Shown in pieces: positions 1-9,354 of a stretch of 64,000 nt of DNA; positions within the stretch are counted from its first letter, which is position 1; every line of letters begins with the position of its first letter. The notes beneath the pieces are model-generated. The model was not told where the DNA came from. It did not search any database and saw nothing but the letters and a program-made list of their open reading frames with translations. The DNA lies in NCBI GenBank assembly GCA_963744935.1, contig CAVUVM010000011.1, positions 62,001 through 126,000 of the forward strand. The letters are read 5' to 3'. This DNA comes from Bog-473 sp963744935 (GTDB lineage Bacteria > Actinomycetota > Acidimicrobiia > Acidimicrobiales > RAAP-2). Made by a program: the position numbers and the translations under genes.

Positions 1-444
1 GTGCCGATCTCGCCGATTTGACGAAAGATGTAACCCTTCCCCTGTCCACAATCCGATGATTGGTTAGGACTGCAAAGCCGAAGCGCTTTGGACGCTCCGA
101 CTGCACGTTCGAGCGGTGGTTGGGCTGGGAGCCACGTGGTGTTGAAGAAGATCAAGGAGGTGGAACGGGCGCCTCTTGGCGGCGGCGTCTATGACACACC
201 CATCGTCCGGATGACGCGCGATGGCGTCGGCATGCTCCGGCACGGTGTGATGCTTCTTGCAGGCGCCGACCAGGTGGGCCGCGACGGCGGCTCCAGTGCA
301 ATCGACCGGGAACCCCATCATGGCTGAGAGTCCTGCGGTCGAGTCGACGGCCACGGTCCCTCCAGAAGCACGAGAAGACGGCTCGCCTTTATCTGGCGGA
401 AGCGGGTCCGGGGGGAACTGACGTGGCTGTCCCGGGTCAGCCCT
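1..444. other. left edge, no recognisable gene
   Basis: No reading frame here resembles a known family. A 79-codon plus-strand frame (88-327) and a longer minus-strand frame that runs into the next gene are both open, but neither shows a domain, a convincing ribosome-binding site or a natural composition. The stretch may hold the upstream region of the GGDEF/EAL gene plus decayed sequence. Confidence 0.4.
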
Positions 445-3048
445 ATGGCGCTGGGCTATCTCATCGGACCGATCGCCCTCGTAGTCATCCTCCTCATGAT
501 GCACTACGGCCTGGTGATCCGTCAGTCCGTATGGCTCTGGATCGCCGTCTTTGCATTGATTCCCACGACCAGCCTGATGGCTGACCAGTTGTCTCGGCGT
601 CGACCCTCCACTTCGTCCACGAACATCCGGATTGCTCAGAACGTCGCTGCGGTGACCGTCGTGATCTACCTCACCGGCTGGGGACCCGTTTTGGTGTTGG
701 CGTTTGCGTTTGTGGCGCTCGAGAACATCTCCCACGACGGCTCGCACATCTGGCGTGTCGTCACGTTCTGGAGCATGCTCGGCGTCGCCGCCGGTCAGGC
801 TGCTATCGGCGCGGGATGGGCACCGTCTTTTCTTTCCGACTCACACGCCAATGCATTGGCGTTCATGGGGGCGTTCGTATTGTTCTTCATCATCCGTATG
901 GCGGGTGCGGTCATGGAGAAGAAGGAAAAGGCCGAGGACCTCGTGATCCACAGCGAGGATAGGTTCCGATCGCTGATCCAGAACTCGTCCGACGTCACCA
1001 TGGTCGTGAACGAGGGCATCTGCACCTATGTGAGCCCGTCCGTCACGCCGATGCTTGGGTTCGTGCCAAGCGAAGTCGTCGGCCGTTCCGCTCTCGAATT
1101 CATACACGAAGAGGACAGGGAGCGCGTCAGCTCTCAGATCAGGTCGGACTCATCGGCACCGGATGGTACCGCCGTCCAACTCCGGATGCACGCCAAAGAC
1201 GGCATGCTCAGGCTCGTCGAAGCCGTCGTAGCGGACCAGCGCAACCGTCCGTCAGTGGGAGGCCATGTTGCCAGCCTCCGCGATATCACGGAGCGCACGA
1301 AGTCCGCCGAGGACCTGCAGCGTGCACAAGAAAGCTTCCGGGTACTTTTCGAGCAGCACCCCCGTCCCATGTGGGTCTACGACCTCGAGACCCTTCGATT
1401 CCTCGAAGTCAATGAATGTGCAACTGAACGCTACGGCTTCACCAGGGACGAGTTCCTCTCGATGACGATCGCCGACATCAGGCCCGAAGAGGATGCTCAG
1501 AAGCTGCGGGCCTACCTGCGAGTCGAAAGCCCGGACCAGAACTACGGCGGGATCTGGCGCCATCGAACCAACGATGGCGAGATCATCGACGTGGAGGTCA
1601 CCACGCACACTCTGGATTTTCGCGGTCGCCGAGGCGGGTTGGTCATGGCGCAGGACATCAGCGAACGCATACGCCTCGAACGCCAACTCTGGGAGAGCGC
1701 GCTACACGACCCATTGACCGGACTGCCGAACCGCGCTCTCCTGCTCGACCGGGTCAACCGCCTCAATGCGCAGGCTGTGCGCTCAAGTGCTGCCGCAACC
1801 GTGTTGTGTCTGAACCTCGACCGTTTCAAGCTGGTCAACGAAGCCTACGGTCGCGACGTCGGCGACAGCCTCATCCGCGCTGTCGGGGAACGGCTGGTCA
1901 GCGCGCTCCCTGACGTCGATACTGTGGGACACGTTGGTGGCGACGAGTTCGTCGTCTTGGCCCTTTCTTCGGCTGAGCTTGCTCCCGAAGATCTGGGACA
2001 CACAGTCCTCGATGTCATCGGATCAGAGCCGTTCAACCTTCACGGGTACGAGCTGAAGGTCACAACAAGCGTCGGCATCACTGCGGGGAATTCTGACCAC
2101 GGTGGTGACCTCATCCAAAGTGCAGACATCGCTCTCACGATGGCCAAGGCCGAGGGCGGGAATCGCTGCATGACCTTCGCCCAAGAGATGCAGACCGCTG
2201 TCGATGCCCGAGCCCAGTTGACGATTGATCTCCACGAGGCGGTGAGTGCCGGACAATTCGAGACGTTCTACCAACCCGTCGTCCGATCCAAGGATCTCGG
2301 CGTCGTCGGGGTGGAGGCTCTGGTCCGCTGGCGTCACCCGATGCTTGGGCTGATTCCCCCAGCGCACTTCATCTCATTGGCCGAGGAGATGAACCTCATT
2401 GGCGATGTCGGAAGGCTGGTGCTGCGCCAGGTGTGCAACGAAGCGAAATCGTGGCAGCAGCAACACAAGAAGCTCGCTGTTGCAATAAACGTCAGCGTTT
2501 TCCAGCTGAGATCGGACGAGTTCATTTCCGACGTACGCGACGCCATCGAGTGTAGCGGCATCGACCCGTCGGGCCTGGTCCTCGAGGTCACCGAGAGCGT
2601 CCTCATCAATGATCCCCAGACCGCACTCAAACGGCTCAGAGCGCTGAAGGAGCTCGGGGTACGACTCGCAATCGACGACTTCGGGACCGGCTACTCATCA
2701 CTCAGCTACCTGAGACAATTTCCCTTCGACATCCTAAAGATCGACCGGTCCTTTATTGCCTCGATGTTGGACTCGGCGCAAGCCGCGACGATGGTGCAGA
2801 CCATGATTCAGCTTGGCCGGCGCCTCAAGCTGAGAGTCATTGCTGAGGGCGTGGAGTCGGAACAGCAGCTGGACCTGCTGCGAAGACTGCACTGTCAAGA
2901 GATGCAGGGGTATCTTTTCTCGCGACCGATCGATGCCGAGACAATGACGTCATTGCTCGGCGAGTTATCGCGCAACGCAGAGTCTGAACTCTGCTGCAGC
3001 TCGGGAACAATCTCTTGTAGAGCAGCTCGGCGAACATCTACCGTGTAG
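445..3048 (+). CDS. membrane PAS-GGDEF-EAL cyclic-di-GMP signalling protein
   Basis: An 867-residue protein predicted to make and/or break cyclic di-GMP at the membrane. Residues 1-155 contain several hydrophobic segments. Two PAS-like sensor domains follow (about 170-285 and 295-410), each ending in the usual DIxER-type linker. The diguanylate cyclase domain has an intact GGDEF signature at residues 498-502. The phosphodiesterase domain begins near 600 with EAL at 624-626, and later has the conserved EVTES and DDFGTGYSSL motifs. Both catalytic signatures are intact, so the protein may be bifunctional; the direction that dominates cannot be read from sequence. The roughly 25 residues after the EAL domain look unstructured. 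It stands alone, with no operon partner. The ATG at 445 starts directly before the first hydrophobic segment. Confidence 0.93.
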   Translation: MALGYLIGPIALVVILLMMHYGLVIRQSVWLWIAVFALIPTTSLMADQLSRRRPSTSSTNIRIAQNVAAVTVVIYLTGWGPVLVLAFAFVALENISHDGSHIWRVVTFWSMLGVAAGQAAIGAGWAPSFLSDSHANALAFMGAFVLFFIIRMAGAVMEKKEKAEDLVIHSEDRFRSLIQNSSDVTMVVNEGICTYVSPSVTPMLGFVPSEVVGRSALEFIHEEDRERVSSQIRSDSSAPDGTAVQLRMHAKDGMLRLVEAVVADQRNRPSVGGHVASLRDITERTKSAEDLQRAQESFRVLFEQHPRPMWVYDLETLRFLEVNECATERYGFTRDEFLSMTIADIRPEEDAQKLRAYLRVESPDQNYGGIWRHRTNDGEIIDVEVTTHTLDFRGRRGGLVMAQDISERIRLERQLWESALHDPLTGLPNRALLLDRVNRLNAQAVRSSAAATVLCLNLDRFKLVNEAYGRDVGDSLIRAVGERLVSALPDVDTVGHVGGDEFVVLALSSAELAPEDLGHTVLDVIGSEPFNLHGYELKVTTSVGITAGNSDHGGDLIQSADIALTMAKAEGGNRCMTFAQEMQTAVDARAQLTIDLHEAVSAGQFETFYQPVVRSKDLGVVGVEALVRWRHPMLGLIPPAHFISLAEEMNLIGDVGRLVLRQVCNEAKSWQQQHKKLAVAINVSVFQLRSDEFISDVRDAIECSGIDPSGLVLEVTESVLINDPQTALKRLRALKELGVRLAIDDFGTGYSSLSYLRQFPFDILKIDRSFIASMLDSAQAATMVQTMIQLGRRLKLRVIAEGVESEQQLDLLRRLHCQEMQGYLFSRPIDAETMTSLLGELSRNAESELCCSSGTISCRAARRTSTV

Positions 3049-3274
3049 CTGCCCTCATCTGGACGCGGACGTGTACTGGGTACCGACACCAAGCGGGTTT
3101 GGTGATCAAGGGTCCTGTCAACCCGCTTCTCCGTGACGAGAAGGGTGCCGTCCTTTACGCGGCGGTCAAGATGACACGAAGCTCAACGGACAGTCCGGAT
3201 CTCGCTGTCGGGAACGGCTCATTCTCTTTGGGCCGATCCGTGCGCATTGCAGATGAGGCGGGCGATCGGCGGCC

Positions 3275-4225
3275 TCAGCTCTCTGTGTCGAGCAGGGTTT
3301 GGGCGATCGCTCGGTCTGATTCGGTGTGCCACGTGGTGTCGTCGTGCTCGACGTCCCAGAGTGCGCTTTGCAGGACGCGGGCCAGTGTCCAGGCCGTTGC
3401 GCGGTTCCGGTCGAGGCCGAGGATGTCGGTCATCAGGTCGAAGCGACGGTGGATCGCCCGCGGTACGTCGCCGGTGGCGACGGCTTCCTCCCACCGGTTG
3501 TGTAGTGCCGCGAGGAGCGCGAAGCCGGGATCGCCGGCCACCGGGTTGGGGTCGATGGCCAGCCAGGGTTCTCGCTGGTCGGCCGGGTGTGGTCCCAGGA
3601 TGTTGTCGAAGTGCAGATCCTCGTGCACGAGTCGGTCGCCGGCTTCTGAGAGCACCTCCTCGAGAGCGGAAGCGCAGGCTCGGATGAGGCGGTGTTGCGA
3701 TGGATCGCGCACGAGCGTCAGGGCGCGTGGCGCACGGTCGAGTAGGTCGGCACCGAACTCGGAGAGCCGGCGCATGCCGGCGGGTGCGGGAACGGAGCTG
3801 AGCCGGGCGAGGAGCTCGGACAGGATCTGTAGGGCGGCCAGGTCGTCGCCGACAGTGGCCAGTGAGCGGTCGGCGTCGAGGCGTTCGAGCAGCATCGAAC
3901 CCGACTCGGAGTCGTGGTCGAGCAGGCGTACGGCGCCGTTTCCGTTCCACGCCCGCAGTGCGTCGGGCTCGCCGACGGTGAGGTCGGTCACGGGCTGGAG
4001 CTTGAGAACCGCGGGCGTGGCGTCAGCGCGCAAGACGGGTAACACGAGCGCCCAGGCGCCGCAGGTGGGAGCTCCGTCGGGCTGCAGCTGCCAGCGGTCC
4101 AGCAGGCCTGCGGCGAGGTCTGGCAATGCATCGATCCAGGCGCGGGCGGTCTCGCCGAAAAACTTGCGGTGCCAGGAGACCAGCGCTTCTGGAACTTCGA
4201 TACGCGGGCCGACGGGACTCGTCAC
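3275..4225 (-). CDS. APH(6)/hydroxyurea-type phosphotransferase
   Basis: A 316-residue protein of the aminoglycoside/hydroxyurea resistance kinase family (the streptomycin 6-phosphotransferase family). The kinase-like core is visible: the catalytic-loop motif LVHEDLHFDNIL, where most members have HGDLHxxN, then the characteristic EPWLAIDPNPVAGDP segment that carries the metal-binding Asp. An N-terminal FxLxPAVLKLQP-like stretch would be the nucleotide-binding strand with its Lys. The Glu in HED instead of HGD is a mild departure. Family members phosphorylate streptomycin or related substrates in the cytosol, but many environmental homologues have no proven resistance role. It lies 51 bp downstream of the dioxygenase on the same strand and could be co-transcribed. 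Function is assigned by family only. Confidence 0.82.
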   Translation of the reverse strand: MTSPVGPRIEVPEALVSWHRKFFGETARAWIDALPDLAAGLLDRWQLQPDGAPTCGAWALVLPVLRADATPAVLKLQPVTDLTVGEPDALRAWNGNGAVRLLDHDSESGSMLLERLDADRSLATVGDDLAALQILSELLARLSSVPAPAGMRRLSEFGADLLDRAPRALTLVRDPSQHRLIRACASALEEVLSEAGDRLVHEDLHFDNILGPHPADQREPWLAIDPNPVAGDPGFALLAALHNRWEEAVATGDVPRAIHRRFDLMTDILGLDRNRATAWTLARVLQSALWDVEHDDTTWHTESDRAIAQTLLDTES

Positions 4226-4276
4226 GGTGCTAAGGCTCGCACAGCCCGGTGCCGCAGATCGCCGGGACCGGGCCCG

Positions 4277-5170
4277 CTAGCCCTCGGATTGCGATCCGCC
4301 TTGCCACGCTGTGACATCGAGACCGGGATAGCGAGCCGCGACACCCTCCAGGGTCTCTGGGGTCCAGTACGAATGGCCAGGGGGCGGAAACCCAAAGAGA
4401 AATAGCTGCCGGATGGTCGCTTGTTCCACAAAGGGCTGCCAATCGGGGTGGAATGATTGGTCGCCCCAGGAGTGGCGAGATGTCCACGTGTTGTCAACAT
4501 GGCGGTAGCTGGCGTGGATGCTGAATCGGTCAGCCCCGGGCGCACTCAGCTCGGTTGCCCGATGAAACGTGTCGGTGCTGTAGACGACGAGGGTGCCAGC
4601 TACACCTGCCCCTGAAACCTCTTGTTCGTAGAAGGCTGGGCGTTCGCTACGCGGTTGGACGTGCGGCAAGGCGGGTATGCCTTTGCTCACGGAGAGTGGT
4701 ACGAGGTGAGTCGGGCCCAACTCCTCGGTCACATCGCGCAGCCAGATAAACATCTCGAGCCCACGCCACCTGATGTCGCTCGACGGCGCGAGCGGCGTGT
4801 GGTTGAGATAGTCGCGGTGATGCTCCTGCTCATAGGTGGTGGCACCGGAATACTTGGCCCATAGCTCAGAAGCGTAGATTCGAACGTCCTCAGTTCCGAA
4901 GGCTGCCTCGACGAATGCAATGACTTTGTCGTGCACGGCAAGATTGCAGAGGGCAACCGTCGGAAACGGGAATGGGATGATGCCGCCGTACTCGTCTCCG
5001 GTGTAGACGTGGTTGCGCTCGCTCAAAGGATCAGAGTGATAGTCCTTCGCGGTCGGGTAGATCGAGGTCAGTCCAACCTGCGCCAACTCGAGGTCGGGCC
5101 CTAAGAGGTAGCCGGGCAGCACCGCGAACCCGTCACGCCGCCAGGCGGCAGCGGCAGCCACCAGATCCAT
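4277..5170 (-). CDS. phytanoyl-CoA dioxygenase (PhyH) family protein
   Basis: A 297-residue Fe(II)/2-oxoglutarate-dependent oxygenase-like protein of the PhyH superfamily. The iron-binding HxD appears in HHRDYLNHT near the middle, and the distal His is probably in DTFHRATEL, followed by an Arg-containing strand (RFSIHASYRH) that would bind 2-oxoglutarate. The PhyH superfamily hydroxylates small molecules or CoA esters; the substrate here is unknown. I chose the ATG at 5170 because the domain opens right after it (AAWRRDGFAVLPGYL); an in-frame ATG at 5188 is the alternative. It lies just outside the left end of the recombinase element. Confidence 0.82.
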   Translation of the reverse strand: MDLVAAAAAWRRDGFAVLPGYLLGPDLELAQVGLTSIYPTAKDYHSDPLSERNHVYTGDEYGGIIPFPFPTVALCNLAVHDKVIAFVEAAFGTEDVRIYASELWAKYSGATTYEQEHHRDYLNHTPLAPSSDIRWRGLEMFIWLRDVTEELGPTHLVPLSVSKGIPALPHVQPRSERPAFYEQEVSGAGVAGTLVVYSTDTFHRATELSAPGADRFSIHASYRHVDNTWTSRHSWGDQSFHPDWQPFVEQATIRQLFLFGFPPPGHSYWTPETLEGVAARYPGLDVTAWQGGSQSEG

Positions 5171-5208
5171 GGTCGGAGAATGCCACACTGCCCGAGTACG
5201 CCGGTAGG

Positions 5209-5260
5209 GGGTGCCACCCTACGGCACTTACACGGGTAATCGACTTATACGGGTGATCCG
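5209..5260 (+). repeat. left inverted repeat of recombinase element
   Basis: Begins GGGTGCC and then holds two adjacent related motifs at 5226-5242 and 5243-5260 (ACTTACACGGGTAATCG and ACTTATACGGGTGATCCG). The second differs at one base of 16 from the reverse complement of the right end. The doubled inner motif would suit binding of two recombinase subunits. Confidence 0.65.
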
Positions 5261-5321
5261 CCGGTTCGGCTGACACCTCAGGGAAGATCTCCCTGGGTGG
5301 AAGTCGACAAGGAGGACCGCT

Positions 5322-6362
5322 GTGGTCTGGACTCCCCACCTGCGCCGTTTCCCGCGTGAGGACGGCAGCATTCGTTATTCGCTCGGCCACGAGCTGATCG
5401 ATGCGTTCTTGGACTTCTGTAGGAGCCGATCTCGCCCCAACACCGTGCGGGCCTACGCGCACGACCTCAAGGTCTTCTTCAGCATCGTCGCCAAGGACCC
5501 CGTCGAAGTCACCACGGCAGACGTGATGGACTTCGTGCGCGCCCAGCAGCGACCGCGTGCGGGCGCCCAGACCGTCGTGCAGCTGCGCGACGCGAGATCG
5601 GGGCTGTCCCCGGCCACGGTCATGCGTCGCCTGGCCGCCGTCTCGGCGTTCTATGGCTATCTGCTGACCCGGGCCGATACATCGGTCGTGTCCAACCCGG
5701 TGCCCCGGGGTCTGCCGGCACGGCGCAACCGCCGCGAGCTGCGCGGTGCGCCCTTGGTCAGAGGGGTGCGGCGACTGCCGCGGATCTTGGATCCGAGCGA
5801 GGCCGTCGCGCTTTTGGATGCCCTGCGCACGCGTCGGGATCGGGCCATCGTCGAGGCCATGCTGCTCGGCGGGCTGCGCCGCAACGAGGCGCTTGGACTC
5901 CGTCTCGAGGACCTGCGTCTTGGTGAGTGCCGCGTCTTTGTCGCCGAAGGCAAAGGAGGCCATCAGCGCCTGGTGCCGATGTCACCCACCTTCTTCGCGA
6001 CCGCGGCGGCCTATCTGGAGTGCGAGCGGCCCCTCGATGCCCCGACCGACCGGCTCTTCGTCGTCTTGAAGGGCCCGCGGCGGGGGCAGGCGTTGTCTTC
6101 AGAGGGCCTCGATGAAATCGTCTCGGGAGCACGCAAGCGGGCGGGCCTGGTGCATGGGACCTGCCACGAGCTTCGCCACACCTGCCTCACTCGTCTGCGC
6201 GAAGCAGGTATGTCGCTCGAGGCGCTCCAGGCCCAGGCCGGACATCGCTCCATCGCGTCCACCCAGGTCTACTTGCACCTCGGGGCCGATTGGCTAGCCG
6301 CTGAGTACTCGGCGGCCACCGAGGTGCTCGAGTCCCAGCTCGCCATGGAGGCCCTGGCATGA
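5322..6362 (+). CDS. tyrosine recombinase, first of tandem pair
   Basis: A 346-residue site-specific recombinase of the lambda integrase/XerC-D superfamily. The N-terminal SAM-like DNA-binding domain covers about residues 25-125 (RPNTVRAYAHDLKVFF). The catalytic domain has Arg186 (GGLRRNEALGL), a beta-hairpin Lys (AEGKGGHQRLVP), HELRHT with His282 and Arg285, His308 in AGHRS, and the nucleophile Tyr317 in TQVYLH, so the active site is complete. It starts at GTG 5322 behind a strong AAGGAGGA ribosome-binding site. Its stop overlaps the start of the second recombinase (ATGA), so the two are translationally coupled and probably act as a heteromeric pair on the flanking inverted repeats. Confidence 0.93.
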   Translation: MVWTPHLRRFPREDGSIRYSLGHELIDAFLDFCRSRSRPNTVRAYAHDLKVFFSIVAKDPVEVTTADVMDFVRAQQRPRAGAQTVVQLRDARSGLSPATVMRRLAAVSAFYGYLLTRADTSVVSNPVPRGLPARRNRRELRGAPLVRGVRRLPRILDPSEAVALLDALRTRRDRAIVEAMLLGGLRRNEALGLRLEDLRLGECRVFVAEGKGGHQRLVPMSPTFFATAAAYLECERPLDAPTDRLFVVLKGPRRGQALSSEGLDEIVSGARKRAGLVHGTCHELRHTCLTRLREAGMSLEALQAQAGHRSIASTQVYLHLGADWLAAEYSAATEVLESQLAMEALA

Positions 6363-7693
6363 GCGGCGCACCAGTCGCCAATGTGGTGGCGCTGCGCCCC
6401 CCGGCACCCGGTGGGCCGTGGCCGCCCGACTACACCGCCACGTGGCCCGAGATCGCCGCCCGAGCGCCCGACCTGACTTCGACAATGGCGAAATACCTGG
6501 CCCAGATAGCGGTCTCGTCGCGTCCGGGCACAGTGGCAGCGGCGGATCTGGCCCTGCGGGTCTTCGCCGGGCACCTCGTCGACGCTGATGTCCCGTGCGT
6601 GCGGGTCGCCGGCGTCACCCGTGACCACATCGAGTCCTTCAAGCTGGCCTTGGCGGCACGTCCGGGACGTCGCGGCCAGGCCTCGGTGGGCACCATCCGT
6701 CACAAGCTCGGTCTGGTGCGGACCTTCTTCGAGCGCATCATCGAATGGGAGTACGAAGACGCGCCACGGCGGGTCCCGGTCTTTGCCGGCGACTTTCCCA
6801 AGGCCGACGAACCACTGCCGCGCTTTTTGGACGATCCGGTCGCCGCCAAGTTCATGGCCGCCTTGGCTGAGGACCCCGACCAACGGCGGCGCCTCATCGT
6901 CGAGCTCCTGGCGCGCACGGGCATGCGGGCCGGCGAGCTCGGCGCTCTACGCGACGACGCCGTCTTCCGTCTGAGTGGGACCCATTGGCTGCGCATCCCC
7001 GTCGGCAAGCTCCACAACGACCGCAATGTCCCATTGCATCCGGTGCTGGTGGACCTCGTCGAGGACTACCGGGCCGGGCGTGGTCCGAGTCCCTCGGGGT
7101 TCATGGTGGTGCGCAACGACGGGCGTCCTTTCGACCGTCGCACGATCCACCGCTACGTGGCTGCAGTCGCTCGACGGGCCGGCACCGGACATGTCCATCC
7201 CCACCAGCTGCGCCACACGCTCGCCACCCAGCTGCTCAACCGCGGCATGAGCCTCGAAGCAATAGCGGCTCTCCTGGGGCACCGATCACCGCGCATGACC
7301 CTCGTGTACGCGCGCATCTCAAACGACGTGGTTGCAGAGCAGTACTTCGCGGCCACCCAGGTCGTCGAGGCGGTCTCGGAACCAACCCCAATCGATCGTG
7401 ACGCCCGGGTGCTCTCGCTAGGGCACCAGCGCCTACTCGGCAACGGTCGCTGTGTCCGGCCGGCCCAGCTCGACTGCGCGTATCAGACGATCTGTGAGGG
7501 CTGCGGATTCTTCGAGACCGGTCCCGAGTTCCTCCCGATCTTGCGTCGCCAGAGGCAGAGCGCGAGGGAGCAGTCCGACTTCGAGCGGCAGCGCGTCTAC
7601 CAAGAGCTCATCGACGGGTTGACGACGGATAAGGCTCTCGGGCCGGTCCGTCGACCCGGTCTATCGGTCCAACCCCATCGAGATCGGGGCTGA
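6359..7693 (+). CDS. tyrosine recombinase, second of tandem pair, Cys-rich tail
   Basis: A 444-residue tyrosine recombinase. A SAM-like N-terminal region is followed by a catalytic domain with Arg190 (TGMRAGELGAL), a Lys in VGKLHNDRNVP, HQLRHT with His282 and Arg285, His308 in LLGHRS and the nucleophile Tyr317 in TLVYARI. These positions nearly coincide with those of the first recombinase. About 100 extra residues follow the catalytic Tyr and contain a Cys cluster (CVRPAQLDCAYQTICEGCGFF), typical of the second recombinase in such transposon pairs and possibly zinc-binding. It overlaps the upstream gene by 4 bp. Both active sites being intact suggests the element may still move. Confidence 0.92.
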   Translation: MSGAPVANVVALRPPAPGGPWPPDYTATWPEIAARAPDLTSTMAKYLAQIAVSSRPGTVAAADLALRVFAGHLVDADVPCVRVAGVTRDHIESFKLALAARPGRRGQASVGTIRHKLGLVRTFFERIIEWEYEDAPRRVPVFAGDFPKADEPLPRFLDDPVAAKFMAALAEDPDQRRRLIVELLARTGMRAGELGALRDDAVFRLSGTHWLRIPVGKLHNDRNVPLHPVLVDLVEDYRAGRGPSPSGFMVVRNDGRPFDRRTIHRYVAAVARRAGTGHVHPHQLRHTLATQLLNRGMSLEAIAALLGHRSPRMTLVYARISNDVVAEQYFAATQVVEAVSEPTPIDRDARVLSLGHQRLLGNGRCVRPAQLDCAYQTICEGCGFFETGPEFLPILRRQRQSAREQSDFERQRVYQELIDGLTTDKALGPVRRPGLSVQPHRDRG

Positions 7694-7781
7694 GAACGCA
7701 ACACAGCGCCCCACTTCTCGCCCACCAGACACTGGACAGAGCCATGCCGTCATGGTTCCATGATCGACAGCCGAGACCTGA

Positions 7782-7815
7782 CGGATCACCCGTGTAACGG
7801 CACGAGTGGGGCACC
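7782..7815 (-). repeat. right inverted repeat of recombinase element
   Basis: Read on the minus strand it begins GGGTGCC and continues to TTACACGGGTGATCCG, matching the left end in inverted orientation. It lies 88 bp past the second recombinase stop and about 160 bp upstream of the HtrA-like gene, so the element abuts that gene's promoter region. Confidence 0.65.
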
Positions 7816-7975
7816 CTCGCACGGAGACCGGGCCTGCCTTCGGGGACCCGCGAAACCGCTTCGGGCGTTCCGCAGGGATTGGGGACGTTTGACCCTGCAA
7901 GAATCAGCACGTCGGGTCTACCTTCGATCCATGCAGGAGTCTTCAGAAGGCGTCAGCATCCTCGCGGGGACAAGC

Positions 7976-9136
7976 ATGGAGTCACAACAGGAACCCGAGC
8001 GCCGATCAAAGGACCAGCGCATTCACCGGCGCCATGTCCGAATCGAGATTGCGGCTGCTGCGGTGCTCGTCGCCGCCGTCGTCGGTGCTCTGGTCGGCTA
8101 CGAGGTCTCGTCGTCTTCATCGACGTCGAGTGCCCCGAAGACCTCGCCCACCTCGACCGTTCCGAGCAGCGGGCGGGCCTCCTCTGCTTCGGGCGCACCG
8201 TCGAACGCGGCCGCCCTCGCTGCCACCACCGATCCTGCACTGGTCGACATCAACGTCACTGACAGCTACCAAGCAGTGGAGGGTGCGGGGACCGGCATCG
8301 TGCTCAGCTCCAAGGGTGAAGTCATGACCAACAACCACGTCGTTGAGGGTGCCACCACGATCAGCGTCGTTGACGTGGGTAGTCACAAGACCTACAGCGC
8401 AACCGTCGTCGGCTACGACCGCTCGCAGGACGTTGCAGTCCTCCGGCTCAGCGGCGCGTCCGGGCTCCACACACTCAAACCGGGAGACTCGTCCACCGTG
8501 AAAGTAGGCGACGGTGCCGTTGTCGTAGGGAACGCCGAAGGCACCGGGGGCACCCCGAGCTACGCCGGGGGGTCCGTCACCGCCCTCGGGCAATCCATCA
8601 CTGCCCAAGACCAGGTCAGCGGTGCCACAGAGCAGTTGACCGGGCTGATCGAGACCAATGCCGAGGTCATCCCCGGCGACTCCGGTGGTGCCCTGGTCGA
8701 CAGCGCTGGGCTGGTGATCGGCATGACCTGCGCCGCCTCCGAGTCCTATCAGTTCCAGCCCTCGGCGAATCAGGGCTACGCGATCCCCATCAACGAGGCG
8801 TTAGCGGTAGCCGCGCAGATCGAATCAGGACGGGCGTCGAGTGCCGTCCACATCGGTTCGACGGCCTTCTTGGGTGTCTCGGTCCAAAGTCCCTTCTTCG
8901 GCTACCAAGGTGCTGAGATCGCCGAAGTCGTCCCGGGCAGCGCAGCAGCACAGGCCGGACTGACTGCCGGCGACGTAATCACCTCGGTCAATGGCCAAGC
9001 CGTCACCTCACCCGAGTCCCTCACTGACTTGCTTCTGGGTGAAGCGCCCGGCGCGTCCGTGCAGATTGGGTACATCGATCCCTCGGGCCAGCAGCAGAGC
9101 ACCACGGTCACGGTCGGGGCCGGACCAGCACAGTGA
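7976..9136 (+). CDS. membrane-anchored HtrA/DegP-like serine protease with PDZ domain
   Basis: A 386-residue trypsin-like protease. A cytosolic basic start is followed by one membrane helix (about residues 20-45) and a Ser/Thr/Pro-rich linker. The protease domain carries His121 (NNHVVEGA), Asp152 (SQDVAVLRL) and Ser236 in PGDSGGAL, a complete triad. A PDZ domain forms the C-terminal 90 residues (EIAEVVPGSAAAQAGLTAGDVI). HtrA-family proteins degrade or remodel misfolded envelope proteins. I prefer the ATG at 7976 because GGGGA sits 5 nt upstream; the in-frame ATG at 7931 has no ribosome-binding site, and earlier starts fall inside the mobile element's right end. Confidence 0.9.
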   Translation: MESQQEPERRSKDQRIHRRHVRIEIAAAAVLVAAVVGALVGYEVSSSSSTSSAPKTSPTSTVPSSGRASSASGAPSNAAALAATTDPALVDINVTDSYQAVEGAGTGIVLSSKGEVMTNNHVVEGATTISVVDVGSHKTYSATVVGYDRSQDVAVLRLSGASGLHTLKPGDSSTVKVGDGAVVVGNAEGTGGTPSYAGGSVTALGQSITAQDQVSGATEQLTGLIETNAEVIPGDSGGALVDSAGLVIGMTCAASESYQFQPSANQGYAIPINEALAVAAQIESGRASSAVHIGSTAFLGVSVQSPFFGYQGAEIAEVVPGSAAAQAGLTAGDVITSVNGQAVTSPESLTDLLLGEAPGASVQIGYIDPSGQQQSTTVTVGAGPAQ

Positions 9137-9354
9137 TCACTGATAGCTCAGGCCGTAGAGCACCGGCGACTACCGGCTGAGAGTGTGTCCCCGCTGCCGG
9201 GACCGGGTGACACCGAGCAGCACCATGGGGATACCCTCTTCGAGCTTGCTTGACTGCTGTCAACCTTGGCTGGGAACGTGTCGGCGGTGGCGCCCAACCG
9301 AAGCACACTTCCCGAGGCTGGTCGCACCCAATCAAACCTCCAGAGCTCCGCCGC

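Larger units (their letters stand above)
5209..7815 (+). mobile_element. two-recombinase element with imperfect inverted ends
   Basis: A unit of about 2.6 kb comprising two overlapping tyrosine recombinase genes, bounded by imperfect inverted repeats. The left end begins GGGTGCC and contains two tandem copies of a TTAyACGGGTrATCsG-like motif. The right end, read inward, begins GGGTGCC and contains one copy (TTACACGGGTGATCCG). No clear target duplication is visible. The organisation is like the Tn554-type and recombinase-in-tandem (RIT) elements, but with two recombinases rather than three proteins. No cargo gene lies between the repeats. Exact outer ends are an inference. Confidence 0.68.

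Noticed and set aside
64..747. minus-strand 227-codon frame at the left edge
   Set aside because: It overlaps the start of the GGDEF/EAL gene and has no recognisable domain.
3099..4280. 393-codon Ser/Arg-rich plus-strand frame
   Set aside because: Antisense to the APH(6)-like gene, which has clear motifs; this frame has none.
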